A stretch of 64,000 nt of DNA. Source: Paraburkholderia sp. Ac-20340. Its GTDB lineage: Bacteria > Pseudomonadota > Gammaproteobacteria > Burkholderiales > Burkholderiaceae. Below the pieces are notes generated by a model. The model saw only the letters and a program-made list of their open reading frames with translations. It was not told the origin of the DNA and did no database searches. Both the position numbers and the translations under genes were made by a program. Shown in pieces: positions 34,954 to 45,559 of the stretch (positions are counted from its first letter, which is position 1; each line of letters opens with the position of its first letter). The stretch is from NCBI RefSeq assembly GCF_017104965.1, contig NZ_JAAGPR010000015.1, forward strand, positions 121,604-185,603, given 5' to 3'.

Positions 34954-36036
34954 TCAAGCGTGCTTCGCCTCGAATTCCTTCATGTACTCGACCAGTGCCT
35001 GCACTGCTTCGAGCGGCACCGCGTTGTAAATCGACGCCCGCATGCCGCCGACGGACTTGTGGCCCTTCAGCTGCAGAAGCCCGCGCGCCTTCGCGCCGGC
35101 CAGGAAATCATCATTACGTGTTTCATCGGCGAGGAAGAACGGTACGTTCATCCGCGAGCGCGCGCGGCGCTCCACCTTGTTGATGTAGAAACCGCTCGTG
35201 TCGATCGTGTCGTAGAGCAGCTGCGCTTTTTCGATATTGCGCGCTTCGATGGCTTCGAGGCCACCCTGGCGCTTCAACCACTTGAACACGAGGCCCGCGA
35301 TATAGATCGCGTAGGTGGGCGGCGTGTTGAACATGGAATTGTTGGCGGCGACCGTCTTCCATTCGAACGCCGACGGGCAGATCGGCATCGCGCGGTCGAG
35401 CAGATCCTCGCGCACGATCAGCACCGTCACCCCCGCCATGCCGATATTCTTCTGCGCGCCGCCGTAGAGCACGCCGTATTTGGCGATGTCCATCGGGCGC
35501 GACAGGATGTGCGACGAGGCATCCGCGACAAGCGGGATATCGCCGAGGTCGGGAATCTCGAAGGTTTCGACGCCGTCGATCGTCTCGTTCGTGCACAGAT
35601 GCACGTAGGCGGGATCGTCGGAAAGCTGCCATTCGCCCTTCGGCGGCGAGTGCGTGAAACCGTCTTGCGTGCGGCCCGTCGCAGCGATATGCGAGGCGCC
35701 GTACTTGAGCGCTTCCTTCTGCGATTTCTGCGACCACGACCCGGTGATAACGAAATCCGCGCGCGGCTTCGAACCGAACAGGTTCATCGGCACGATGGCG
35801 TTTTCGCCGATGCCGCCGCCCTGCAGGAACAGGATCTGGTGGCTCGCGGGCACCTGCATCAGTTCGCGCAGATCGAGCAGCGCTTCGCTGTGAATCTGCA
35901 TGAATTCAGGGCCGCGATGGCTCATTTCCATCACGCCCATGCCGCTGCCGTGCCAGTCGAGCATTTCGTCGGCAGCCTGACGGAGGACTTCTTCAGGCAG
36001 TGCAGCCGGTCCGGCGGAGAAGTTGAAAACGCGCAT
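34954..36036 (-). CDS. serC: Phosphoserine aminotransferase
   Basis: The 360-residue PLP enzyme makes 3-phosphoserine for serine synthesis and also serves pyridoxal phosphate synthesis. MRVFNFSAGPAALPEEVLRQAADEM, HRGPEFM, LLFLQGGG-type phosphate loop (ILFLQGGGIGENAIV) and the PLP lysine in YGGAQKNIGMAGV are diagnostic. The ATG at 36036 matches family N-termini. First gene of the serC-pheA-hisC-tyrA-aroA-cmk run. Confidence 0.97.
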   Translation of the reverse strand: MRVFNFSAGPAALPEEVLRQAADEMLDWHGSGMGVMEMSHRGPEFMQIHSEALLDLRELMQVPASHQILFLQGGGIGENAIVPMNLFGSKPRADFVITGSWSQKSQKEALKYGASHIAATGRTQDGFTHSPPKGEWQLSDDPAYVHLCTNETIDGVETFEIPDLGDIPLVADASSHILSRPMDIAKYGVLYGGAQKNIGMAGVTVLIVREDLLDRAMPICPSAFEWKTVAANNSMFNTPPTYAIYIAGLVFKWLKRQGGLEAIEARNIEKAQLLYDTIDTSGFYINKVERRARSRMNVPFFLADETRNDDFLAGAKARGLLQLKGHKSVGGMRASIYNAVPLEAVQALVEYMKEFEAKHA

Positions 36037-36087
36037 CGTTTGGAGATCCCGAGGCGGGCGCTGCGGCGGTGGAGGCCGGGACGCGCC

Positions 36088-36132
36088 GGAAAAAGAAAAT
36101 GGCCGTCTGCGCTTATCGCGCAAACGGCCATT
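36088..36132 (-). terminator. Terminator after the DUF2059 gene
   Basis: AATGGCCGT (36098-36106) pairs with ACGGCCATT (36124-36132), continued inward by a GCGC pairing, and is followed on the minus strand by a T-rich run. It isolates the DUF2059 gene from serC. Confidence 0.85.
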
Positions 36133-36253
36133 ATCGCATTGTCGCCGGGAACCCGCCAACGCAGGGTTTCCGGGCAAGGCGGCTCGATCTGACCCGCGTT
36201 TACCGTGCGCTTAAACCGATGCGACGGCGAACGGGATCGTCGACAGGCGGGAT

Positions 36254-36859
36254 TTACTTGCCCGGCTTGACCGAAGCGACTTCCTTGTCAGCCTGGTCGC
36301 GCGTTGCCTTGATCGATTGCGGCATGTACTTCTGCATCAGGCCGTTGACCACATCGCGGCCAACCTGGTCTTGCACCTGAATGAACTTGCGGCCGGTCGG
36401 GCTGCGGTAGAACGACGTCAGGTCCTTGATTTCCTGGGTGCTGTAGTACTTTGCGTAAGCTTCGTACTGAGCTTCCATGGCGTCCTGCTTGAAGCCGTCC
36501 GTGTTGAAGACCTGGCCTGCGCCGTCAACCAGCTTCGGCACTGCGTTCTTCTGCAGCGTCGGGACAGCAGCTTGCTTCTGCTTGTCCGTCATCGTCTTGT
36601 TTTCCGACAGCGCGTCCGAGAGGATCGCCGGCACGAGCTGCTTGGCCTGCATCTGTGCGCTGTTGCCGATTGCGCCGACGAGCTTCTGCGCGTCGATCGC
36701 GTCCAGCAGGTCCTTGATCGCGGCTTGCTTGGCCGAATCGATCGGTGCTGCGGCTGCAGCCGGAGCCTGTGCGGGCGCCTGGGACTGGAGCGCCTGAGCC
36801 ATGGCAAACGTCGGCACGAGAGCGGCCAGCAACATAACCTGCTTGAATCGTTTTTGCAT
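36254..36859 (-). CDS. Exported DUF2059 domain protein
   Basis: A 201-residue protein of unknown function with a signal peptide (MQKRFKQVMLLAALVPTFAMA) and a helical DUF2059 domain. The core is YEAYAKYYSTQEIKDLTSFYRSPTGRKFIQ followed by LMQKYMPQ. A Gln/Ala/Pro-rich linker follows the signal peptide. Two adjacent ATGs (36862 and 36859) are possible starts; the second gives better spacing to GGAG. The protein probably acts in the periplasm. It sits alone between gyrA and serC, with its own terminator, a position that is common in Burkholderiaceae. No function can be assigned. Confidence 0.88.
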   Translation of the reverse strand: MQKRFKQVMLLAALVPTFAMAQALQSQAPAQAPAAAAAPIDSAKQAAIKDLLDAIDAQKLVGAIGNSAQMQAKQLVPAILSDALSENKTMTDKQKQAAVPTLQKNAVPKLVDGAGQVFNTDGFKQDAMEAQYEAYAKYYSTQEIKDLTSFYRSPTGRKFIQVQDQVGRDVVNGLMQKYMPQSIKATRDQADKEVASVKPGK

Positions 36860-37169
36860 CATTACTCCCTCTGTGAAATTAATCGAATTGCCTGCCCGGC
36901 GGACGCGGGGCGCGCCTGATTCAGGCCGGTCGCGGTCTGTTCCGCGACCCCTGCACCCGCTGCCCAATCCACCCGGCATTCATTCAGAACCTGCAGCGCC
37001 GTTCAGCACTTCTGTGCTGTCACGCCGCCACCGGCAAACCGATACCAACACTCAACAGCCACTTGATGCGGCCACCCGGACGCACACCGAAAGCACCCGA
37101 AGAAGCCCACCAGACGCCTGACACGACGCGGCCCGCTCGCGCGGGCCGTTCAGTCCTGCGGGCCTAGCC
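36860..37169. other. Intergenic region between gyrA and the DUF2059 gene
   Basis: 310 bp without a credible gene. Near its gyrA end is a perfect 8-bp GC stem (CGGCCCGC at 37129-37136, GCGGGCCG at 37141-37148, loop TCGC), about 20 bp after the gyrA stop. It may help terminate or stabilise the gyrA transcript, but no T-run follows. Confidence 0.45.
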
Positions 37170-39776
<2,607 letters not shown>

Positions 39777-39987
39777 TATCGATGTCGTTGTCAGGCACGC
39801 GCGGTGCTACCGGCAAAAGCCGCCGGAAGCCGCGCAACGCACCCTGCTGTCGCATGGACGCCGCAGACGCAGCGCAATCTTCCGATTCTATCATGCGCGG
39901 CACCCCCGCCCGCCGTCCGGGCACGATGTACGTATACCTATTAGAGGGGTGAGTCCGAACGGCTCAGAAAGGCTCAAACGACCAGGC

Positions 39988-40035
39988 GCGGATTGACCCG
40001 TGGATTGACCCGCCGATTAATCTGCGGATTGCGCT
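39988..40035. repeat. Four tandem 12-bp imperfect repeats
   Basis: The units are GCGGATTGACCC, GTGGATTGACCC, GCCGATTAATCT and GCGGATTGCGCT, exactly in 12-bp register. The first two differ at one position; the core GATT is constant. It lies in the gyrA-ompA gap, about 210 bp from the gyrA start codon. It could be a protein-binding array or a remnant of local duplication. Confidence 0.6.
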
Positions 40036-40384
40036 ATGAATTCGCAAAGCAATTAAGGAAATCCCGCCTGGATGCGAGGCATAAAAGTCCTATGCGAGTC
40101 ATATAGGAGTCATCTGCGCGCGACAGAAACGCAGGCATTTACGTCCTGCTTATGACAATGCGCAGCACTTGATCGATGATGGCTTGCGCCCGCCCAGGTA
40201 CCAGGCAGACTACCAGGCAATCGAGCGGGAACTTTTTGTTGCGGACCTACCACATTCGCCAGGGCCCAAAAGTAAGGGGCGGATTTTTTTTATCGTCGGA
40301 AGGGAACGATATGGCAAAATGCGAACGCACAAAGAGTTAGACACCGCTCGAAGTCTACACAAGACGTGCCCCACAACGCGCCAA

Positions 40385-40393
40385 TGTTATACT
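40385..40393 (+). promoter_or_regulatory. Extended -10 promoter of ompA
   Basis: TGTTATACT, an extended -10 (TGn-TATACT with the hexamer at 40388-40393), lies about 77 bp upstream of the ompA ATG. The hexamer at 17 bp upstream is not -35-like, which fits extended -10 use. Confidence 0.55.
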
Positions 40394-40469
40394 TCGAGCA
40401 ATGTATGACTTGTCTTCGTCATATGGCTCGCAGTAAACCTGCGGTAATCTCAATTTCGAGAGGAGAAAT

Positions 40470-41114
40470 ATGAATAAACTTTCAAAGCTCGCGTTCATTG
40501 CAGCTACCGCAGTAGTCGCTGCAACCGCACAGGCACAATCGGTGCCGGCGTCGCGACAAGCCGTCAATGACAACTGGGTGAATGGTACCGGCGAATACGT
40601 GTGGATGAACGGCACGAACGAGCTTTGCTGGCGCGATGCATTCTGGACGCCGGCCACGGCCAACGCAAAGTGCGATGGCGCGCTGGTCGCCCAGGCACCG
40701 ACGCCGCCGGTCGCTCCGGTTGCTCCGGCTATCACGAGCCAGAAGATCACGTATCAAGCTGACGCCCTGTTCGACTTCGACAAGGCTGTCCTGAAGCCGG
40801 CTGGCAAGGAAAAGCTGGACGATCTGGCAAGCAAGATCCAGGCTCTGAACCTCGAAGTCGTCGTTGCGACCGGCTACACGGACCGCATCGGCTCGGCTGC
40901 CTACAACGACCGTCTGTCGCTGCGCCGTGCGCAGGCAGTCAAGTCGTACCTGGTCAGCAAGGGCGTTCCGGCAGAGCGTATCTACACGGAAGGCAAGGGC
41001 AAGCGCAACCCGGTTACGACTGGTTGCAACCAGAAGAACCGCAAGCAGCTGATCTCGTGCCTCGCACCGGATCGCCGCGTGGAAGTCGAAGTCGTCGGCA
41101 CGCAAAAGCAGTAA
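40470..41114 (+). CDS. OmpA family outer membrane protein
   Basis: A 214-residue exported protein: signal peptide MNKLSKLAFIAATAVVAATAQA, a short domain with two cysteines (LCWRDAFWTPATANAKCD) and a Pro-rich hinge. The C-terminal OmpA-like peptidoglycan-binding domain follows (LFDFDKAVLKPAGKEKLDDLA, ATGYTDRIGSAAYNDRLSLRRAQAVKSYL, PDRRVEVEVVGT). It lacks the eight-stranded beta-barrel of E. coli OmpA and so resembles the short Burkholderia/Neisseria RmpM-like type that links the outer membrane to peptidoglycan. GAGGAG precedes the ATG, and codon use suggests high expression. A strong terminator follows directly. Confidence 0.95.
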   Translation: MNKLSKLAFIAATAVVAATAQAQSVPASRQAVNDNWVNGTGEYVWMNGTNELCWRDAFWTPATANAKCDGALVAQAPTPPVAPVAPAITSQKITYQADALFDFDKAVLKPAGKEKLDDLASKIQALNLEVVVATGYTDRIGSAAYNDRLSLRRAQAVKSYLVSKGVPAERIYTEGKGKRNPVTTGCNQKNRKQLISCLAPDRRVEVEVVGTQKQ

Positions 41115-41140
41115 TCTGCGAGCTGCGACAGCACGACTCA

Positions 41141-41167
41141 AAACCCCGCTCCGGCGGGGTTTTTTTA
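41141..41167 (+). terminator. Terminator after ompA
   Basis: Perfect 9-bp stem AAACCCCGC (41141-41149) and GCGGGGTTT (41154-41162), loop TCCG, followed by a T-run. Confidence 0.93.
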
Positions 41168-41363
41168 TTGCGCGATCGGTCTGGATCGCACGCCGATCTG
41201 CCGCTATCCGCCCTCACCTGCCCGTCATCGTCCGGGCATGGCGTCTGCTGACAAGACCCGCAAAGCGGCGCGCGCTATGCCGCCCTGTTTTGCCGTCAAA
41301 GGCGCTCGCCTTTATACTCTGGGCTTGTTCCACCCTCGCTTGCGCGCTTCAGGCCAATCCGAC

Positions 41364-42062
41364 ATGACGAATGCCGATCCCCACGAACTGCAGAAATTCA
41401 GCGATCTCGCTCATCGCTGGTGGGACCCGAACGCGGAGTTCAAGCCGCTGCACGAGCTGAATCCCATTCGTCTCGGCTGGATCGACAGCCACGCGCATCT
41501 GGGCGGCAAGCGCGTGCTCGATATCGGTTGCGGCGGCGGCATCCTGTCGGAATCGATGGCGGGACTCGGCGCCAACGTGAAAGGCATCGACCTGTCCAGC
41601 GAAGCGCTGGGCGTAGCCGACCTGCATAGCCTCGAAAGCGGCATCACGCTGGAATACGAAGAGATCGCCGCCGAAGCGATCGCGGCACGCGAGCCGGGCT
41701 CGTTCGACGTCGTCACCTGCATGGAAATGCTCGAGCACGTGCCCGAGCCGCTGAGCGTGGTGAAAGCGTGCGCAACGCTTGTGAAGCCGGGCGGTTGGGT
41801 GTTCTTCTCCACGCTCAACCGCAATGTGAAGTCCTATCTGCTGGCCGTGATCGGCGCGGAATACATCGCGCAGATGCTGCCCAAGGGCACGCACGACTAC
41901 GAGCGTTTCATCCGTCCCTCGGAACTGGCCAGCTTTGCGCGTCAAGCCGGTCTGACGACGGCCGAGATCAAGGGCATCACGTACAACCCGCTCACGCGTC
42001 GCTTCGCGCTGTCGAACGATTCGAGCGTCAACTATATGATCGCCTGCCGGCGCGAAGCCTGA
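41364..42062 (+). CDS. ubiG: 3-demethylubiquinone-9/2-polyprenyl-6-hydroxyphenol O-methyltransferase UbiG
   Basis: The 232-residue AdoMet-dependent methyltransferase performs both O-methylations in ubiquinone synthesis. FSDLAHRWWDPNAEFKPLHELNPIRL is the UbiG N-terminal signature. Motif I is VLDIGCGGGILSESMAGLGANVKGID, and FDVVTCMEMLEHVPEPLSVV and GWVFFSTLNRNVKSYLLAVIGAEYI follow. The ATG at 41364 is chosen because the family begins close to MTNADPHELQKF. It is 26 bp upstream of gph, a usual partner in Burkholderiaceae. Confidence 0.97.
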   Translation: MTNADPHELQKFSDLAHRWWDPNAEFKPLHELNPIRLGWIDSHAHLGGKRVLDIGCGGGILSESMAGLGANVKGIDLSSEALGVADLHSLESGITLEYEEIAAEAIAAREPGSFDVVTCMEMLEHVPEPLSVVKACATLVKPGGWVFFSTLNRNVKSYLLAVIGAEYIAQMLPKGTHDYERFIRPSELASFARQAGLTTAEIKGITYNPLTRRFALSNDSSVNYMIACRREA

Positions 42063-42088
42063 ACCGGCGCCCGCACTTCATCTCCGAC

Positions 42089-42808
42089 ATGACCCAGAAC
42101 ACGCCTGACACTCCGTCCGTGGACGGCACGGCGCTGCGCGCCTGCGACGCCGTCCTGTTCGACTTCGACGGCACGCTCGCCGATACGGCGCCCGACCTCG
42201 CCGCCGCCGTCAACCAGATGCGCCACGCGCGCGGTCTTGCGCCCGCGCCCTACGAGAAGCTGCGCCCGCTCGCCTCCGCGGGTGCGCGAGGCCTGATCGG
42301 CGGCGCCTTCGGCATCGGCCCGGACGACCGCGAGTTCGCAGCGATGCGCGAGGAATTCCTCGCCAACTACGCGGCGAATCTGCGCGTGGAAACGGCGCTG
42401 TTCGCCGGCATCGACGCCGTGCTCGACGATCTCGATGCGCGCGGCGTGCGCTGGGGCATCGTGACCAACAAGGTCGCGCGCCTGACCGATCCGCTCGTCA
42501 AGCTCATGCACCTCGACACGCGCGCGGCCTGCGTCGTCAGCGGCGATACGACACCGTATTCGAAGCCGCACCCCGCCCCGCTGCTACACGCGGCGCAGGC
42601 GCTCGGCATCGAGCCTACTCGCGTGGTCTACGTGGGCGACGACCTGCGCGACATCCAGGCGGGCCAGGCGGCCGGCATGGCGACCATCGCCGCCGCCTAC
42701 GGTTACTGTGGCAACGTGGAGCCGCCTGCGCAGTGGAACGCAGACTTCGTCGCCGATACGGCCGAAGCCCTGTTCGCGCAGCTCCAGTTCGTGGGCCAGC
42801 GCGGCTGA
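42089..42808 (+). CDS. gph: Phosphoglycolate phosphatase
   Basis: The 239-residue HAD-superfamily phosphatase hydrolyses 2-phosphoglycolate. Motif I is DAVLFDFDGTLADTAPDL, motif II is WGIVTNK, the motif III lysine lies in YSKPHPAPLL, and motif IV is VVYVGDDLRDIQAG. The cap domain lies between residues about 35 and 95. The ATG at 42089 follows the ubiG stop by 26 bp, so the two are probably co-transcribed. It is followed by ssrA. Confidence 0.93.
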   Translation: MTQNTPDTPSVDGTALRACDAVLFDFDGTLADTAPDLAAAVNQMRHARGLAPAPYEKLRPLASAGARGLIGGAFGIGPDDREFAAMREEFLANYAANLRVETALFAGIDAVLDDLDARGVRWGIVTNKVARLTDPLVKLMHLDTRAACVVSGDTTPYSKPHPAPLLHAAQALGIEPTRVVYVGDDLRDIQAGQAAGMATIAAAYGYCGNVEPPAQWNADFVADTAEALFAQLQFVGQRG

Positions 42809-42874
42809 GCGCCGATTGAGCGTGCACCGCGCCGCTTGAAAAGGGCACGGTTCGCCTCATCTGCCGAACTATGG

Positions 42875-42880
42875 GATAAT
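42875..42880 (+). promoter_or_regulatory. -10 element of ssrA
   Basis: GATAAT lies 13 bp before the mature tmRNA 5' end (42894). The -35 region (TTCGCC at 18 bp) is weak. Confidence 0.5.
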
Positions 42881-42893
42881 CGTTCCTTCCTCT

Positions 42894-43263
42894 GGGGCCG
42901 ACCTGGTTTCGACAGGGGTTATGAAGTAGGCAGGGCATGCCGAGGACCCGTCACCTCGTTAATCAATGGGAAAAACGTAACTGCAAACGACGAAACGTTC
43001 GCACTGGCAGCCTAAGGGCCGCCGTCCTCTGCCTGGCTCACTGACGGGCTAGTGTCGCAAGACCGGTAGCAATACCGCCAGAGGTCATATACGTCAGTTA
43101 AGCTCTGTCGGCGTCACGACGCCAGAGTCGAAAACCTAGTGAATCGCCGTAGCGCAGCGTGTTCGTCCGCGTCGCTCCGGTTAAATCAAATGACAGAACT
43201 ACGCATGTAGAACTGTTTATGGACTGCTTCTGGACGCGGGTTCGATTCCCGCCGGCTCCACCA
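42894..43263 (+). ncRNA. ssrA: Transfer-messenger RNA
   Basis: This RNA rescues stalled ribosomes and tags the unfinished protein. The 5' end GGGGCCGACCTGGTTTCGAC and the 3' end GGTTCGATTCCCGCCGGCTC plus CCA form the tRNA-like domain, with the acceptor stem GGGGCCG pairing with CGGCTCC. The tag reading frame at 42983-43015 encodes ANDETFALAA followed by TAA. Length about 370 nt, one-piece type. A terminator follows at 43283-43325. Confidence 0.98.
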
Positions 43264-43282
43264 GAATTTGTTGCAGCAATAT

Positions 43283-43325
43283 AAAAAACTCGCGAAAGCT
43301 TTTTAAAGCTTCGCGAGTTTTTTGT
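43283..43325 (+). terminator. Terminator after ssrA
   Basis: AAAAACTCGCGAA-AGCTTT pairs with AAAGCTT-CGCGAGTTTTT with one bulge, followed by T-rich sequence (TTTTTTGTTTTT). Confidence 0.92.
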
Positions 43326-43413
43326 TTTTGCACTGCAATAAATCTGCCATAAATAAAAAGCGGCGCAAACGCGCCGCCTTTCATTTCAAAACAATTTGTA
43401 AATCCCGCAACAA

Positions 43414-43680
43414 TTAATTATCTTGCGGGCATTGCAGATTACAGCCATTCGGATCGCCGAGATCACCCTTCTTGCGCATTGACGATGCCTTGCCGTGCTG
43501 ATATTTAGCGGACGGCGCGGACGCGGCGAATTGCATCTGCGGATGTTCCTGAAGACGGAATTCGTCGGTCAGGATGCCGCCCGGCACGCCGGGCGAGTTC
43601 TGCGCGAAAGCGACGTTGACGGTGGCAAACAGCGCGCCTGCGGTTGCAGCAGCTGCACAAACATTCAGCAAAAATTTCAT
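43414..43680 (-). CDS. Small secreted protein of unknown function
   Basis: An 88-residue protein with a clear signal peptide (FLLNVCAAAATAGALFATVNVAFA, cleavage before QNS) and a mature part of about 60 residues. It has a basic patch (MRKKG) and two cysteines three residues apart near the C-terminus (CNLQC), which could form a disulfide or bind metal. The ATG at 43680 is the natural start; the in-frame extension upstream is not protein-like. It sits alone between ssrA and the fds regulator. I do not recognise the family. Confidence 0.75.
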   Translation of the reverse strand: MKFLLNVCAAAATAGALFATVNVAFAQNSPGVPGGILTDEFRLQEHPQMQFAASAPSAKYQHGKASSMRKKGDLGDPNGCNLQCPQDN

Positions 43681-43811
43681 GGTCGATCGGCGCGGACTGC
43701 GCGCATCTGGAACGGGGGAGCTTATACCGGTCGAAAGTATCACAAAAAGCGGCGGGTTCTGCAGCGTAGGCTTACGGAGATATTGCTCCGCGTTACAACC
43801 GCCACCGCACC

Positions 43812-44897
43812 TTAAGCCGCGAACACCTGCCCCGACCAGCCCTCGCCCAGCGGCACCACCGTGCCGCACTCGCCCGGGTCGTAGCCTTCCAGCCGCGCCA
43901 CCGCCTCGCGAAACGGCGCGCCGCGCAGCAGTTCGAGCACGGCAGCCAGCGGCTCGCGTTCGAGCTGGGCGCGATCGCAGGCGAAGTAATAGTCCTCGTC
44001 GACGATGGGGATGAAGTCGAGGCCGAAGTGATGCGCCGCCGGCTCCACGCCGAAGCCCACATCGGCCATGCCGCTGGCCACGAAGGCCGCGATCGCCGAA
44101 TGCGTGAGTTCGGACGACGCATAGCCGTTCACGCGATCCGGATCGACGCCGATACGCGTGAGCAGCAGATCGATCAGCAGTCGCGTGCCCGAGCCTGGTT
44201 GCCGGTTGACGAAGCGGATGTCACCGCGCGCGAGATCGGCGAGACCCGTCACCTGACGCGGGTTGCCACGCCCGACAAACAAGCCCTGCTTGCGCCGCGT
44301 CAGATGCACCAGCACGTGACGCTGCGGATCGAGCCAGTTGCGATAGGCGTCGGCGCAGGCGGCGCGGAAATCGCCGCGCGGCAGATGGAAGCCCGCCAGA
44401 TCGCATTCGCCACGCGCCAGCGCCGTGATGGCGTCGGCGCTATCGCGGTATTTGATTTCCACCGGCACCTGATCGCCAACCAGCGCCGTCACCAGCGCCG
44501 CCACCGCATAGCCATGCGAAGCGTGGATGCGCAGATCCTGCACGTCGGGCGCCAGCCAGCGATTGAGGTCGCTCGCCACTTCGCTGGCGAGCGCCTGGAG
44601 ATTGCCATGCAGACGCTCGGTGCACAGCCGCTGCGAGCGCAGCACCGCCTCGCCCAGTTCCGAAAGCACCGAACCGCGCCCGCGCGCCTTGGCGATCAGC
44701 GCGCCGCCCAGGCGCTCTTCGACATCGCGCAACAAACCCCACGCATGGCGATAGGACAAACCCTTACGCTGCGCGGCCTGCGCGATGCTGCCTTCTTCCG
44801 CGACGAGCGCGAGTAGCGGCACAACGTCCGTCAGGCTTGCCTCGCGGCCATCCGCGTCGCGCACGACCAGTTGCGCCTGGCAATCGACCTTGATCAT
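43812..44897 (-). CDS. ModE-like regulator with substrate-binding domain, probable regulator of fds
   Basis: The 361-residue protein has an N-terminal ModE/LysR-type winged helix-turn-helix (LTDVVPLLALVAEEGSIAQAAQRKGLSYRHAWGLLRDVEERLGG, residues about 22-65). A type 2 periplasmic-binding-protein-like domain (about 120-355) follows, with RDSADAITALARGECDLAGFHLPRG and FVNRQPGSGTRLLIDLLL. This architecture is that of PBP-containing ModE-like regulators that sense molybdate or a related small molecule. It is divergent from fdsG with 131 bp between starts, a position where formate dehydrogenase regulators (FdsR type) are found. Ligand and direction of control are inferred. Confidence 0.88.
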   Translation of the reverse strand: MIKVDCQAQLVVRDADGREASLTDVVPLLALVAEEGSIAQAAQRKGLSYRHAWGLLRDVEERLGGALIAKARGRGSVLSELGEAVLRSQRLCTERLHGNLQALASEVASDLNRWLAPDVQDLRIHASHGYAVAALVTALVGDQVPVEIKYRDSADAITALARGECDLAGFHLPRGDFRAACADAYRNWLDPQRHVLVHLTRRKQGLFVGRGNPRQVTGLADLARGDIRFVNRQPGSGTRLLIDLLLTRIGVDPDRVNGYASSELTHSAIAAFVASGMADVGFGVEPAAHHFGLDFIPIVDEDYYFACDRAQLEREPLAAVLELLRGAPFREAVARLEGYDPGECGTVVPLGEGWSGQVFAA

Positions 44898-44941
44898 TAT
44901 GAAGTCTTCCTTCCTATTGCAACGGCCATTCTACGGGCCTA

Positions 44942-44960
44942 TTGTTCGTCCATACAACAA
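44942..44960. promoter_or_regulatory. Candidate operator between the regulator gene and fdsG
   Basis: A short dyad TTGTT-N9-AACAA in the 131-bp divergent region, about 70 bp before the fdsG ATG and 45 bp from the regulator start. A half-length LysR/ModE-like site is possible. Five-base arms are weak evidence alone. Confidence 0.3.
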
Positions 44961-45028
44961 GACAACCCCAGCATAGATGCACACTTTATGAATAACAAGT
45001 GCATATATGCCCCTGGAGGAGCCTCACA

Positions 45029-45559
45029 ATGGACGAGACAAATCCGCAATCGGCCACGCCGATAGCGGCTTCGGCTGATGCCCTCGTGCAGCGTCACGCG
45101 CTGCCGGGCCGCACCCTGCTGGCGATCCTGCACGCCATTCAGGACGAACTCGGTTACGTGCCGCCCGACACGGTCGGGCCGCTCGGTAAAGCGTTGAATC
45201 TCTCGCGCGCCGAAGTGCACGGCGTCCTCACCTACTACCACCATTTCCGCACCGCGCCGCCCGCGCCGGTCGTCGTCCAGCTTTGTCGCGCCGAGGCGTG
45301 CCGCAGCATGGGCAGCGAAGCGCTCGCACAGCATGCCGAAGCGCATACGGGATGCCACTTCGGCGCGCACTCGCATGACGAGCAGGCTTCGGGCGAAGGC
45401 GTCGCGCTGGAATCGGTCTATTGCCTCGGCCAGTGCGCGCTGTCGCCCGCCATGATGATTAACGGCACGCTGCACGCAAAAGTGACCCCGCAGAAGTTCG
45501 ACAGGCTGCTGGCGAAGGCCGTCGCGGCTTCCACCGCCCGCACCGAGGAGGCCGCATGA
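45029..45559 (+). CDS. fdsG: NAD-dependent formate dehydrogenase gamma subunit
   Basis: The 176-residue subunit is homologous to NuoE of complex I and carries a [2Fe-2S] cluster. Ligand cysteines appear as QLCRAEACRSMG and VYCLGQCALSP. It passes electrons within the soluble FdsABG formate dehydrogenase, which oxidises formate to CO2 with NAD+. LLAILHAIQDELGYVPPDTVGPLGKALNLSRAEVHGVLTYYHHFR is the helical NuoE-like N-terminal domain. GGAGG stands nine bases before the ATG at 45029. The stop overlaps the fdsB start (ATGA). Confidence 0.96.
   Translation: MDETNPQSATPIAASADALVQRHALPGRTLLAILHAIQDELGYVPPDTVGPLGKALNLSRAEVHGVLTYYHHFRTAPPAPVVVQLCRAEACRSMGSEALAQHAEAHTGCHFGAHSHDEQASGEGVALESVYCLGQCALSPAMMINGTLHAKVTPQKFDRLLAKAVAASTARTEEAA

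Larger units (their letters stand above)
39777..40469. other. Long divergent intergenic region between gyrA and ompA
   Basis: 693 bp, more AT-rich than its surroundings and with no convincing gene (a 79-codon frame at 40169-40408 has no ribosome-binding site and no family features). It holds four tandem 12-bp imperfect repeats (39988-40035), a small dyad TCCTAT-N9-ATAGGA (40088-40108), a T8 run near 40284 and the ompA promoter near its right end. Promoters for gyrA are presumably at the left; I could not pick one with confidence. A small RNA in this gap is possible. Confidence 0.5.

Noticed and set aside
37129..37148. GC stem after gyrA as a strong terminator
   Set aside because: Stem is perfect but no T-run follows on the minus strand; kept only as a possible stability element.
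40169..40408. 79-codon frame in the gyrA-ompA gap
   Set aside because: No ribosome-binding site, no recognisable domain, and it overlaps the ompA promoter.
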